In this document: positions 1 through 5,878 of the stretch, piece after piece
Layout of the letters: every line of letters begins with the position of its first letter
Numbering within the stretch: position 1 is the first letter of the stretch
DNA from: Geobacter sp.
Lineage (GTDB): Bacteria > Desulfobacterota > Desulfuromonadia > Geobacterales > Geobacteraceae
Direction: 5' to 3'
NCBI GenBank assembly: GCA_003857395.1
Contig: RPRC01000272.1
Coordinates: forward strand, 1 to 7,610
Length of the DNA: 7,610 nucleotides
Notes under the pieces: model-generated
What the model was told of the DNA's origin: nothing
Databases searched by the model: none
Seen by the model: only the letters and a program-made list of their open reading frames with translations
Position numbers and translations under genes: made by a program

Positions 1-1
1 A

Positions 2-250
2 AAGTCATCGAATCATGCCATGATTCGCGTCCGGGACTATGGCCCCGGTGTGCCGGAGGATGTTCTGCAACATATCTTTCGCCCCTTTTACCGCATTGCG
101 GAAGCGCGTGATCGTCAATCCGGAGGTGCCGGTATAGGGTTGGCAATCACGGAAAGAGCCGTGCTGCTGCATTCCGGAGAGGTGCAGGCCTCCAACGCTC
201 CTGACGGGGGGCTGGTGGTCGAGTTTCGTCTTCCCCTTTCTGACGGGTAG
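2..250 (+). CDS. Sensor histidine kinase, C-terminal ATP-binding end (partial)
   Basis: The 5' end lies outside the window; 82 codons are visible, ending in TAG at 248-250. The frame shows the end of a HATPase_c catalytic domain. It has a G1 box (DYGPGVP, codons from about position 35), an F box (IFRPFYR) and a G2 box (GGAGIGLAI), followed by the usual closing strand EVQASNAPDGG and VVEFRLP. These motifs bind ATP and position the lid during autophosphorylation of a two-component sensor kinase. The wording of the F and G2 boxes and the ERAVLLHSG stretch resemble the CpxA/EnvZ-like class of membrane sensor kinases. The input signal and partner regulator cannot be judged because the sensor and dimerisation parts are missing. 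The gene converges on the YgbA-like gene with a 10-bp gap and no evident terminator between them. Confidence 0.93.
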   Translation, partial: KSSNHAMIRVRDYGPGVPEDVLQHIFRPFYRIAEARDRQSGGAGIGLAITERAVLLHSGEVQASNAPDGGLVVEFRLPLSDG

Positions 251-260
251 TTTCTTCAGC

Positions 261-599
261 TTACACCGGTCCTGCACTATGTTTTTTGCCCCTTACTCTC
301 AGGAAATGCAGTACGGAGAGAAGAGGGTGACGGAGCAGCATGCGGGGCCCTGCATAGCGCATAACCTGCCGCACTTTTTCCCTCATTGCCGGCTGGTAAC
401 AATGAATCGGGCATGTTGAACAGACAGGTTTATCTCCCTGGTATGGGCACCTGTCAATGCGTTCCAAGGCATAGTTCAGCAGTGCCCGACATTCCGGACA
501 AAGTCCTTCCGCTGTCTGATGGTCTGCCCTGCAGAAAATCCTCGCCATATTCGTAATCGTCGTTTTTTCTCTCTGCAGGTGCGTTTCTCTGTTTTTCAC
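261..599 (-). CDS. ygbA: YgbA_NO family cysteine-rich protein (nitrosative-stress associated)
   Basis: This is a 112-residue protein. The start is GTG at 597-599, preceded by AGGAAAGG with about 8 nt spacing. It carries the hallmarks of the 'nitrous oxide-stimulated promoter' family (YgbA_NO): an N-terminal LQREKTTITNMARIFC stretch, then CPEC (34-37), DRCPY (49-53), KPVCSTCPIHCYQP (57-70) and the basic RYAGPRMLLRHPLL tail (81-94). Seven cysteines (23, 34, 37, 51, 60, 63, 67) plus nearby histidines suggest a bound metal or Fe-S/Zn site, which is inference. In enterobacteria ygbA is in the NsrR regulon and is induced by nitric oxide; its biochemical role is not well defined. It lies 37 bp downstream of the MFS transporter gene on the same strand, so the two are probably co-transcribed. 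No NsrR- or HcpR-type operator was recognised by eye upstream of the pair. The family call is strong; function beyond stress association is uncertain. Confidence 0.88.
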   Translation of the reverse strand: MKNRETHLQREKTTITNMARIFCRADHQTAEGLCPECRALLNYALERIDRCPYQGDKPVCSTCPIHCYQPAMREKVRQVMRYAGPRMLLRHPLLSVLHFLRVRGKKHSAGPV

Positions 600-636
600 A
601 ATTCAAGCCTTTCCTGATTCTCAGTCATCTCGAGGA

Positions 637-1782
637 TTAAAGTACTGATCTTTTCGGCAAACGGATGCATTGGGCGAAAAACAGCGAAACAACGCTGAGG
701 CCGGTGCCGATGAAAAACGGAATCCGGTAATCGATCATCCAGAGAACTCCGCCGAGTACCGGGAGGAATACTGCTGCCAGGTGATTGATACTGACTCCGA
801 CGGCGGTGCTCGGCGCAATGTCTGCGGGGTCAGCAATCTTGTGAAAGTAGGTGCGTATGGCAATAGAGAAGTTGAAAAGTATCGCGTCTAGTATGAACAT
901 GCCTGCGGCAAGCCATTTGGAGGTGGTGAAGGCATAGGTCAGAAAAACGAGGATGACCACCGAGTATTCAACCGAACAAAGGGTTCGCTCTCCAAAGGCG
1001 ATGATTGCCCGTCCGATTAGAGGATTGAGAAACCAGTTGATTCCATTGTTGATCAGGAAGAGCAGGGTAACCTCCTGCACCGAGAAATGGAATATTTTGA
1101 CCAGAAGAAATATGGAAAATACGGTGAAAATCTGTCTCCGGGCGCCGGAAAGGAAGGTGAGGAGGTAGTATAGCCAGTAGCGTTTACGGATAACCATTTT
1201 CAGTCGCTGAGGCGGGATGCTGCTGTGGGTGGGATCCTGAAGCATACCCCAACAGCCGGCAAGGAAAACCAGTCCGCCTATGACGAGGAACATTCCCTTG
1301 AAACTGAGAAAATTCCCCATGAGCCAGATCAGGAGTGCGGTGACGATGCTTGATGCGGCCGCAATACTCCTCAGCTTCCCGATTACCAGGGGAGAAATAT
1401 TGGTGGCAAAATACTGTAGGGTGAGGGACTGGTTTGTCGTTTCGTAGTAGTGAAAGCCAAAGCTCATGAGAAGCGTGGTGGCCATGAGTCCCCCATAAGT
1501 GGGGAGCAGTCCGGTCAGGGCAACACCAATTCCCAGGGTGGCGATGGAGAGTGCCGATAGGCGATGCTCCCTGATTACCAGCATGGCATACACTGCCAGC
1601 AGCGCCAGGAAACCGGGTGCCTCGCGAATGGACTGGATAATCCCCACGTGACGACCTTCCAGGTGGACCATTTCAACGGCAAAGTTGTTGAAGAGAATGG
1701 TGTATCCCTGGATACCGATCATGGAAGCGGCAGTCAGGACGGTGAGAAAACGCAGCATCGGTTTCTGGGAGTCATCGATCAT
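637..1782 (-). CDS. Major facilitator superfamily transporter
   Basis: This is a 381-residue, highly hydrophobic inner-membrane protein. Its ATG at 1780-1782 is preceded by GAAAGGA with 5 nt spacing. About 11-12 membrane segments can be followed. Examples are FLTVLTAASMIGIQGYTIL near residue 12, GFLALLAVYAMLVI near 57, the LSIATLGIGVALTGLL segment, paired helices around 140-180, and a C-terminal half beginning near YWLYYLLTFLSG at about 203. The short basic loop after the sixth helix (PPQRLKMVIRKRYW) is the usual link between the two six-helix halves of MFS proteins. Length fits a 12-helix MFS carrier. No substrate-specific motif was recognised, so the substrate is unknown. Placement upstream of a YgbA-type gene suggests, by inference, a role in nitrogen-oxide or stress physiology. 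The leader contains two adjacent hairpins (1814-1856). Confidence 0.85.
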   Translation of the reverse strand: MIDDSQKPMLRFLTVLTAASMIGIQGYTILFNNFAVEMVHLEGRHVGIIQSIREAPGFLALLAVYAMLVIREHRLSALSIATLGIGVALTGLLPTYGGLMATTLLMSFGFHYYETTNQSLTLQYFATNISPLVIGKLRSIAAASSIVTALLIWLMGNFLSFKGMFLVIGGLVFLAGCWGMLQDPTHSSIPPQRLKMVIRKRYWLYYLLTFLSGARRQIFTVFSIFLLVKIFHFSVQEVTLLFLINNGINWFLNPLIGRAIIAFGERTLCSVEYSVVILVFLTYAFTTSKWLAAGMFILDAILFNFSIAIRTYFHKIADPADIAPSTAVGVSINHLAAVFLPVLGGVLWMIDYRIPFFIGTGLSVVSLFFAQCIRLPKRSVL

Positions 1783-1813
1783 GCAAGTCCTTTCGTGGGA
1801 GAACCGTTTGAAT

Positions 1814-1856
1814 GGTGGCCATTGTATGCCACCTTGCCGCCTTCTTCAACCGGCAA
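1814..1856 (-). promoter_or_regulatory. Two abutting hairpins in the MFS gene leader
   Basis: GGTGGC (1814-1819) pairs perfectly with GCCACC (1828-1833) around an 8-nt loop. Immediately beside it, TTGCCG (1834-1839) pairs with CGGCAA (1851-1856) around an 11-nt loop. In the minus-strand transcript they stand in tandem about 30 nt before the transporter start codon, leaving the GAAAGGA ribosome binding site free. Neither is followed by a U-run, so they are not terminators. They may stabilise the leader or bind a regulator; this is inference. Confidence 0.45.
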
Positions 1857-1930
1857 TACCTCTGATTTCCACGGCAAAGGGTAGAGCGTGAGGAGAATTG
1901 TTGGGCTTGCAGACCCCTGTTTAAGGGATC

Positions 1931-1942
1931 TTCAGGCCTGAA
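1931..1942. promoter_or_regulatory. Perfect 12-bp palindrome, possible operator
   Basis: TTCAGGCCTGAA is exactly its own reverse complement and sits roughly midway between the divergent transporter and radical SAM genes, where a dimeric repressor or activator could control both. The sequence does not match a consensus I know for NsrR, FNR or HcpR. Symmetry alone is the evidence, so an operator role is tentative. Confidence 0.3.
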
Positions 1943-2081
1943 CAGCGCCAGACTGTTTTTTCTTCTGGAGACAAACAGGCTTTCTGTATTATTATGCACA
2001 AGTTCTCGCAGTGGAAGTATCTCCGCTCAAAGTGTGTCCCCGGCGGTCGGCGGAAATATTATTTCAGATTTGGGAGGAATC

Positions 2082-3509
2082 ATGACGTCAGGAACCGGGT
2101 TGTGCAGCAATTCCACTTCAACAGTCTTGACGACATCCGCTCAACTATCTCCTGTCCTGCGCCCGCATCCTTCAAAACTGTTTGTCGAGCTTACTACGCA
2201 CTGCAACCTTTCCTGTAAGATGTGTGTAAAGCAGTCCCCTGGCAACAAAATAGTCCAAGGTGACATGAATCGTGAGACTTTTCTTACCTTGTCTTCCGCT
2301 TTCCCTACCATCGAGGCGCTGATTCTCAATGGGATTGGTGAATCCCTGCTTCATCCTGAGTTGGAGGATTTCATCGGCATTGCCCGGAAAGCAATGCCGC
2401 CGGAAAGCTGGATAGGGTTTCAGTCCAATGGTCTGCTCCTTGATGAACAGCGCGCTCATTCCCTGGTAAAGGCTGGTCTGGACAGGATTTGCCTCTCCCT
2501 TGATGCCGTATGTCCCGAGATTTTCCGAGCGATCCGTGAGGGGGGAGAAGTTGATGATCTCCAGCAGGCTTTTGGCGCTTTACGCTCGGCTCGGGATGCC
2601 TGCCCCGAATCCCGTCTTCAGGTGGGGGTTGAATTTGTAGTAATGCGCGATAATATTCATCAATTACCCGATGTGCTTCGTTGGGCGGCTGCCCAGGGGG
2701 CGGGCTTCGCTATTGTCAGCCACTTTCTGCCTTATGACTTCGATCAGGTCTCGCAGGCAGTGTTTGATACCAATTCTGATCGTGCAGCTGAATTGTATCA
2801 TTTTTGGAAAAGGCGGGCCGAATCGGAAGGGATAGACATCAGCCAGTACTTTTTTATCAACTTCTACAAGTTTTACCGAACGGATGAAGAGCAGCGCGTA
2901 GTGGATTTTGTCAAGGAGATGGTTGCCGACGCACGATCCAAAGACATTTTCTTTCACGTCAGGAATCTTCTGGCACGAGACGAGGCGCTGGCGGAAGAGG
3001 TGGCACGAGTCTTTGAGGAAGCAAAAACTGTTGCCGCTGAAGTGGGGCTCAGTCTGAAACTGCCCGGTCTTTCTCCTCGGGCAGAGCGCAGGTGTGATTT
3101 TATAGAAGACGGGAGTGCAATGATTTCATGGGATGGTATGGTGCATCCCTGTTATTTGCTCTGGCATAGCTATCATTGCCACTTTTCCTACTGGAGAAAA
3201 TATGTGCCCGGACTGGAGTCGCCATGGGGGAGCAGTACTGCCCTCCATTTCACCTATTGGAAAAAGTCTGTACAGTCGAAGTCTTTCGGCAACACAACGG
3301 CCAGGGACATTCTCGATATCTGGAATGATCAGGATTTCCGGACTTTCCGTTCGGAAGTTCTTGGTAGTGAGTATCCCTGCTGCTCCAACTGTAACCTGGT
3401 CCCCTGCGACCATCTCACCGCAGAGGTTTTTGAGCAAGACTGCTTTGATACCTCCGTTCCCTGCGGAGACTGTTTCTGGGGATTAGGGATCTACAACTGT
3501 CTTCAGTAA
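2082..3509 (+). CDS. Radical SAM/SPASM-domain enzyme, putative maturase
   Basis: This is a 475-residue protein. The chosen start is ATG 2082, preceded by GGGAGGA with about 4 nt spacing; an in-frame GTG at 2034 has no ribosome binding site. The N-terminal radical SAM core carries CX3CX2C (C41, C45, C48) for a [4Fe-4S] cluster that cleaves S-adenosylmethionine. It is followed by NGIGESLLHPEL (83-94), the SAM-binding GGE-type motif, and QSNGLLL (114-120). An unusual, largely helical, charged insert spans about 225-335. The C-terminal SPASM-like region supplies C338, C357 (in DGMVHPCY), C433, C434, C437, C442, C454, C461, C464 and C473, enough for two auxiliary Fe-S clusters. SPASM enzymes modify peptides or help mature metalloenzymes. 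The overall look recalls uncharacterised 'putative metalloenzyme maturase' families of Geobacter-type bacteria (from memory, not searched). No precursor peptide gene is evident nearby. The gene leads a same-strand cassette with a zinc-ribbon protein and DUF3343. Confidence 0.87.
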   Translation: MTSGTGLCSNSTSTVLTTSAQLSPVLRPHPSKLFVELTTHCNLSCKMCVKQSPGNKIVQGDMNRETFLTLSSAFPTIEALILNGIGESLLHPELEDFIGIARKAMPPESWIGFQSNGLLLDEQRAHSLVKAGLDRICLSLDAVCPEIFRAIREGGEVDDLQQAFGALRSARDACPESRLQVGVEFVVMRDNIHQLPDVLRWAAAQGAGFAIVSHFLPYDFDQVSQAVFDTNSDRAAELYHFWKRRAESEGIDISQYFFINFYKFYRTDEEQRVVDFVKEMVADARSKDIFFHVRNLLARDEALAEEVARVFEEAKTVAAEVGLSLKLPGLSPRAERRCDFIEDGSAMISWDGMVHPCYLLWHSYHCHFSYWRKYVPGLESPWGSSTALHFTYWKKSVQSKSFGNTTARDILDIWNDQDFRTFRSEVLGSEYPCCSNCNLVPCDHLTAEVFEQDCFDTSVPCGDCFWGLGIYNCLQ

Positions 3510-3574
3510 TGTTTCCGGTGGAAGTTTCTGATTTTTTTTACTAAACTATCAGTGTTGTTCCAAGGAGTTTTCTG

Positions 3575-3982
3575 ATGTATGAGCTTTCCGACATGCATGA
3601 AAAATGCAGACAGTGCGGTTTCGATTATGCCCGGATTGATTCCGAGCGGTGGAATGAAAACAGTGCCCGCCGCGTCATGTGTCCTATCTGCGGTTGGACT
3701 AAACATGAAGAGCATCAGTGGAACAACGGAATTTCACTGCTGGTAAAACGTAATGAAAGTTACGGTTTCGGGGCATATCGTCTGGTGCCGCCCGGAGGGT
3801 ATTCAGGGTATAACGCTTTTCATTCTATTCCCACTCCGGAAGTGATCGAACAAATCAAGGATCTGCTGGGGAAAAAGGGCTGGAAAGGATACCTGGCACT
3901 CTGGGATATTGACGCTAATCGAGCGCGGCTGATTGCCGGGACCCCGCTGCAGAAATTCGATCATTCGGCGAGGGATGAATAG
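3575..3982 (+). CDS. Small zinc-ribbon protein of unknown function
   Basis: This is a 135-residue soluble protein. Its ATG at 3575 follows AAGGAG (3562-3567) with ideal 7-nt spacing, which makes it a convincing gene. Two knuckles, CRQCG (11-15) and CPICG (36-40), form a four-cysteine zinc-ribbon-like site near the N-terminus; zinc itself is inferred. After it comes a beta-rich middle (ISLLVKRNESYGFGAYRLV) with a glycine-rich turn PPGGYSGYN (72-80). A helix follows (TPEVIEQIKDLLGKKGW), and the C-terminus is a strand pair (YLALWDIDANRARLI). I do not recognise a named family. It lies 65 bp after the radical SAM gene and 64 bp before the DUF3343 gene, so it may serve the same pathway as an accessory or substrate-presenting protein. 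That role is inference. Confidence 0.8.
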   Translation: MYELSDMHEKCRQCGFDYARIDSERWNENSARRVMCPICGWTKHEEHQWNNGISLLVKRNESYGFGAYRLVPPGGYSGYNAFHSIPTPEVIEQIKDLLGKKGWKGYLALWDIDANRARLIAGTPLQKFDHSARDE

Positions 3983-4046
3983 CTGCAGCTTGATAACGAC
4001 GGCACGCCAGGTAAAAGTATCCACATGTATTTCGAGAGGGGACGTG

Positions 4047-4307
4047 ATGGTTCGAGAAGGGGATCTGGTTGCCATCTTCAACAGTATCCACCGGGTTATG
4101 AAGGCTGAGAAGGTGTTGAAAGAGCGTCGCCTGGATATTCTGTTGATTCCGGTGCCCCGTTCCCTCGCTTCCGATTGCGGCCTAGCGATTCGCTATGCGG
4201 AGTCTGACCACCAGCCAATCTCTGCTGTTCTTGCAGAGGGTGACCTTCTCCCTGAGCAGTTATTCCGTTTCAGTAATGGTGAGTTTGTCAAGACAGGAGG
4301 AAAATAA
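4047..4307 (+). CDS. DUF3343 protein, putative Se/S carrier-like
   Basis: This is an 86-residue protein. The start ATG 4047 is preceded by GAGAGGGG with 5 nt spacing; a longer frame from 3933 would overlap the upstream gene and lacks family-like sequence. The pattern is that of DUF3343: an opening strand (LVAIFNSIHRVMKAEKVLKE), IPVPR at 34-38, a conserved DCGLAIR with Cys44-Gly45, and a short C-terminal strand before EFVKTGGK. Pfam describes the family as putative Se/S carrier-like. Members often sit beside selenium- or sulfur-handling genes such as yedF/selD in other bacteria. The single cysteine 44 is the candidate carrier residue. Position as the third gene of the radical SAM cassette fits delivery of sulfur or selenium to a cofactor, but no direct evidence of the cargo exists in the window. 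The family call is strong and the function uncertain. Confidence 0.85.
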   Translation: MVREGDLVAIFNSIHRVMKAEKVLKERRLDILLIPVPRSLASDCGLAIRYAESDHQPISAVLAEGDLLPEQLFRFSNGEFVKTGGK

Positions 4308-4350
4308 AAGGCAGCGTTAGAAATTGACTGAGAGTTTTGAGCCTTTTCCC

Positions 4351-4379
4351 TTGACATTCGAATCTATGTGCTATATAAA
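4351..4379 (+). promoter_or_regulatory. Near-consensus sigma70 promoter
   Basis: TTGACA (4351-4356) and TATAAA (4374-4379) are separated by exactly 17 bp, the best promoter in the window. Initiation is expected near 4386. It points toward the tRNA at 4525, but an intrinsic terminator intervenes at 4465-4496. Confidence 0.82.
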
Positions 4380-4385
4380 CGACAG

Positions 4386-4496
4386 GCGCGTGAGGCTGTG
4401 AGTGTTTTGAACTTTCAGCCTGTTCTTTTAAAGTGTCAGACGTCGAACCCATACAAGAATTAATGCCTCTTTGGTGTGCCCGGAGAGGTATTTTTT
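4386..4496 (+). ncRNA. Candidate small RNA or attenuated tRNA leader
   Basis: The strong promoter at 4351-4379 and the terminator at 4465-4496 bound a transcript of about 110 nt with no credible open frame. It could form an internal stem AGGCTG (4393-4398) / CAGCCT (4416-4421) besides the terminator stem. I do not recognise it as 6S, tmRNA, SRP RNA or a known riboswitch. It may be an independent small RNA, or the leader of the downstream tRNA with partial termination. The start is predicted, not observed. Confidence 0.45.
4465..4496 (+). terminator. Intrinsic terminator upstream of the tRNA
   Basis: CCTCTTTGG (4466-4474) pairs with CCGGAGAGG (4480-4488) through nine pairs, two of them G-U, around a TGTGC loop, with a further G-U closing pair. 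The stem is followed by TA and six T (4491-4496). This is a credible Rho-independent terminator located between the strong promoter and the tRNA. Confidence 0.65.
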
Positions 4497-4524
4497 GCGG
4501 TACCTTTTCCCGTATGCAGAGTTT

Positions 4525-4601
4525 GGCGGTGTAGCTCAGTTGGTTAGAGCACACGGCTCATATCCGTGTTGTCCGGGGTTCAAGTCCCTGCACCGCCACC
4601 A
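4525..4601 (+). tRNA. tRNA-Met (CAT anticodon, elongator type)
   Basis: This is a 77-nt cloverleaf including an encoded CCA. The acceptor stem GGCGGTG (4525-4531) pairs perfectly with CACCGCC (4591-4597), then discriminator A and CCA. The D arm is GCTC-AGTTGGTTA-GAGC. The anticodon stem CACGG/CCGTG encloses the loop CTCATAT, giving anticodon CAT. The T arm is CGGGG-TTCAAGT-CCCTG with one G-T pair. The base-paired first position and the lack of a GGG/CCC anticodon stem exclude initiator tRNA. An Ile2 tRNA with a lysidine-modified CAT is possible, but the acceptor sequence looks more like elongator Met. No promoter lies directly in front of it, so it depends on the one at 4351-4379 or on read-through. 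Confidence 0.93.
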
Positions 4602-4609
4602 TAATTCCC

Positions 4610-4632
4610 AAGTAGCTGTAATTGCTACTTTT
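4610..4632 (+). terminator. Hairpin just after the tRNA
   Basis: AAGTAGC (4610-4616) pairs perfectly with GCTACTT (4624-4630) around a 7-nt loop, starting 9 nt after the CCA end. It is followed by only a short T run (TTTTAA). It is likely a weak terminator or 3' processing boundary of the tRNA transcript. Confidence 0.5.
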
Positions 4633-4640
4633 AAGCATGT

Positions 4641-4702
4641 AACCCTTCATCTGCCACACAACCTGACACACCGTCGGGGGAGTGATATGAAGGGTTTTTT
4701 GC
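4641..4702 (+). terminator. Long-loop hairpin with T-tract
   Basis: AACCCTTCAT (4641-4650) is perfectly complementary to ATGAAGGGTT (4687-4696), and six T run through 4695-4700. The 36-nt loop is unusually long for a simple terminator but may fold further. It follows the weaker hairpin at 4610-4632 and probably acts as the backup terminator for the tRNA transcript. On the minus strand no U-run follows, so it would not end the YkoF-like transcript. Confidence 0.5.
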
Positions 4703-4735
4703 GTTTGAGAGGTAACTCGAATTACTCAGAGGTTA

Positions 4736-5005
4736 CTAGGGTCCTGTGCAGGATTCTCCGGAGCTGGCCGGGCAAGCGTTTGAAAACTTGACGACCAAAA
4801 CAACCTTGCACTGGTCGGATACTTGGGCAAACCCGTCGGAAACTGCCTGAAAAACGGCCTCCCTTTCTCCGGCAATGACAGAGCTCATTGATCCAACGCT
4901 GACGGTCAGACCCTGTCGCAGGGCTGCGTTTAAAAAATCATCGATATAGGGCCCAAAGTGGTTTTCCTTTAAAGGATAGAGACTTATTTCTGCTTGAATT
5001 TTCAT
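4736..5005 (-). CDS. YkoF-like thiamine/HMP-binding protein (single domain)
   Basis: This is an 89-residue protein. Its ATG (5003-5005) overlaps the TGA of the upstream methyltransferase by 4 nt, with GAGG about 8 nt before it, so translation is probably coupled. Recognisable family features are the opening strand KIQAEISLYPL (2-12), IDDFLNAALRQGL (21-33), VSVGSMSSVIAGE (35-47), a helix EAVFQAVSDGF, and the closing KVVLVVKFSNACP (67-79). This is the MTH1187/YkoF ferredoxin-like fold. Bacillus YkoF, a two-repeat protein, binds thiamine and its pyrimidine precursor HMP and sits with an ABC importer. The single-domain version here would act as a dimer or tetramer. No THI-box riboswitch was recognised upstream. 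Ligand assignment is by family only. Confidence 0.82.
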   Translation of the reverse strand: MKIQAEISLYPLKENHFGPYIDDFLNAALRQGLTVSVGSMSSVIAGEREAVFQAVSDGFAQVSDQCKVVLVVKFSNACPASSGESCTGP

Positions 5006-5715
5006 AAATCAATCCTCACCGCTACAAATGCTCCACTTTTCCATTTGAGCCGGCTCCCCAGACGATCTAGACAGCGACCAGCAGCCCCACCAAGCATCAC
5101 CGAAAAAGGAAATGCGCAAACTGTGGCGTGCACCTTTCCGAAGCGAGAAAGTATACTGGATATTTCTTCGACAGTGGAAAAGTGCGCCTTTTCGTAAAGG
5201 GTTCCCGCTGTTTTCGCCCGTTTTCGGTTTGCTTTCGCTGATGCATTGAGCAATCCGAGATAAACCGTCCCGCCCCGCCGCCGAGTACAGCGCACCATCT
5301 CTTTGAGAACGGTCTCTGCTTCTTTCATGAATTCAAGGGCTGCAATGGCGGCGCAAGCGGCAAAGGATTCGTCAGCAAAAGGAAGGGAATGTGCATCAGC
5401 CACTTCGAAAGTAGCTGCCGGGATATGCTTTGCCTGCGCGGCCGCAACCATTTCCGGAAAGAAGTCGACCCCTGTCACCGAAAAACCCAGTTGACTGAAA
5501 AAGCTGCTCCACCATCCGGTGCCGCAACCGACTTCCAGCAAAGTACCCTTTGGCTGCACTGCATCAATTAAAGAAATAATCGCCTGTTTTTCAAGCCGAT
5601 CGAATATTCTGCCCTCTCTTGTTTCGTACCAACGGTCGTAGCGAGTAGCTACGGCCCCAAAATCATACCGGGACGATGATATATTCGACGAGCCTCTCTC
5701 CATTTCGTTATCCAT
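5002..5715 (-). CDS. Class I SAM-dependent methyltransferase
   Basis: This is a 237-residue protein if started at ATG 5713-5715. The AAAGAGGGG before that ATG is very close. ATG 5701-5703 (four codons in) and a TTG at 5785-5787 are alternatives, the latter without a ribosome binding site. A Rossmann-fold core is visible: SAM-binding motif I LLEVGCGTGWW (59-69), acidic ribose-binding VTGVDFFPEMV (80-90), ADAHSLPFADESF (106-118) for motif II, and TVLKEMVRCTRRRGG as the following helix. The sequence resembles the Methyltransf_11/UbiE-like group, whose substrates range from quinones to small metabolites and proteins, so the substrate is unknown. It overlaps the YkoF-like gene by 4 nt, which suggests a joint function. 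It lies downstream of the decayed ABC ATPase on the same strand. It is not a close copy of the second methyltransferase at 6480. Confidence 0.87.
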   Translation of the reverse strand: MDNEMERGSSNISSSRYDFGAVATRYDRWYETREGRIFDRLEKQAIISLIDAVQPKGTLLEVGCGTGWWSSFFSQLGFSVTGVDFFPEMVAAAQAKHIPAATFEVADAHSLPFADESFAACAAIAALEFMKEAETVLKEMVRCTRRRGGTVYLGLLNASAKANRKRAKTAGTLYEKAHFSTVEEISSILSRFGKVHATVCAFPFSVMLGGAAGRCLDRLGSRLKWKSGAFVAVRIDL

Positions 5716-5878
5716 CCCCTCTTTGCGCAGCACGTTACGCGGTTGCCGGATATGTAGCCTTTTTTCAATTATGTCATAAGTGGACAAAAAAGAAGCCCGG
5801 TTTTTTTAACGGTCTCGATTGCCGCCGGGACAACATCGGTGTTATATCATCTGAAGAAGGCCAACTCTCCTGGCAACT
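5716..5878. other. Intergenic region before the methyltransferase gene
   Basis: No gene is seen. It contains a CCCGG (about 5797-5801) / CCGGG arm pair flanking a T7 tract near 5802-5808 and several A/T runs. No clear promoter for the minus-strand methyltransferase could be chosen. Confidence 0.4.

Larger units (their letters stand above)
1783..2081. other. Divergent intergenic region between the MFS and radical SAM genes
   Basis: This stretch separates two genes read away from each other and should hold both promoters. No near-consensus sigma70 promoter stands out. A TATTAT at 1987-1992 is a possible -10 for the plus-strand gene, but its -35 is poor. Visible structure consists of two abutting hairpins at 1814-1856 in the transporter leader, a perfect 12-bp palindrome at 1931-1942, and a short AACAG/CTGTT stem followed by T6 at 1941-1961. 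Short open frames crossing the region lack ribosome binding sites and recognisable protein sequence. Confidence 0.6.

Noticed and set aside
1772..1999. Minus-strand open frame of 75 codons before the MFS gene
   Set aside because: It overlaps the MFS start in another frame, covers the hairpins, and shows no protein-like pattern or family motif.
2034..2081. GTG start 16 codons upstream for the radical SAM gene
   Set aside because: No ribosome binding site precedes it, while ATG 2082 follows GGGAGGA.
3510..3574. T8 run after the radical SAM gene as a terminator
   Set aside because: The preceding stem (TTCC/GGAA) has only four pairs and is separated from the T run, so read-through into the zinc-ribbon gene is expected.
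4525..4601. tRNA 3' end as an integration (att) site of a mobile element
   Set aside because: No second copy of the tRNA 3' end, integrase or phage gene was seen in the window.
4471..4791. Plus-strand open frame of 106 codons
   Set aside because: It runs straight through the tRNA and both downstream hairpins, so it is not a gene. The inner ATG at 4687, with GGGGGAG before it, gives only about 34 codons inside a hairpin arm.
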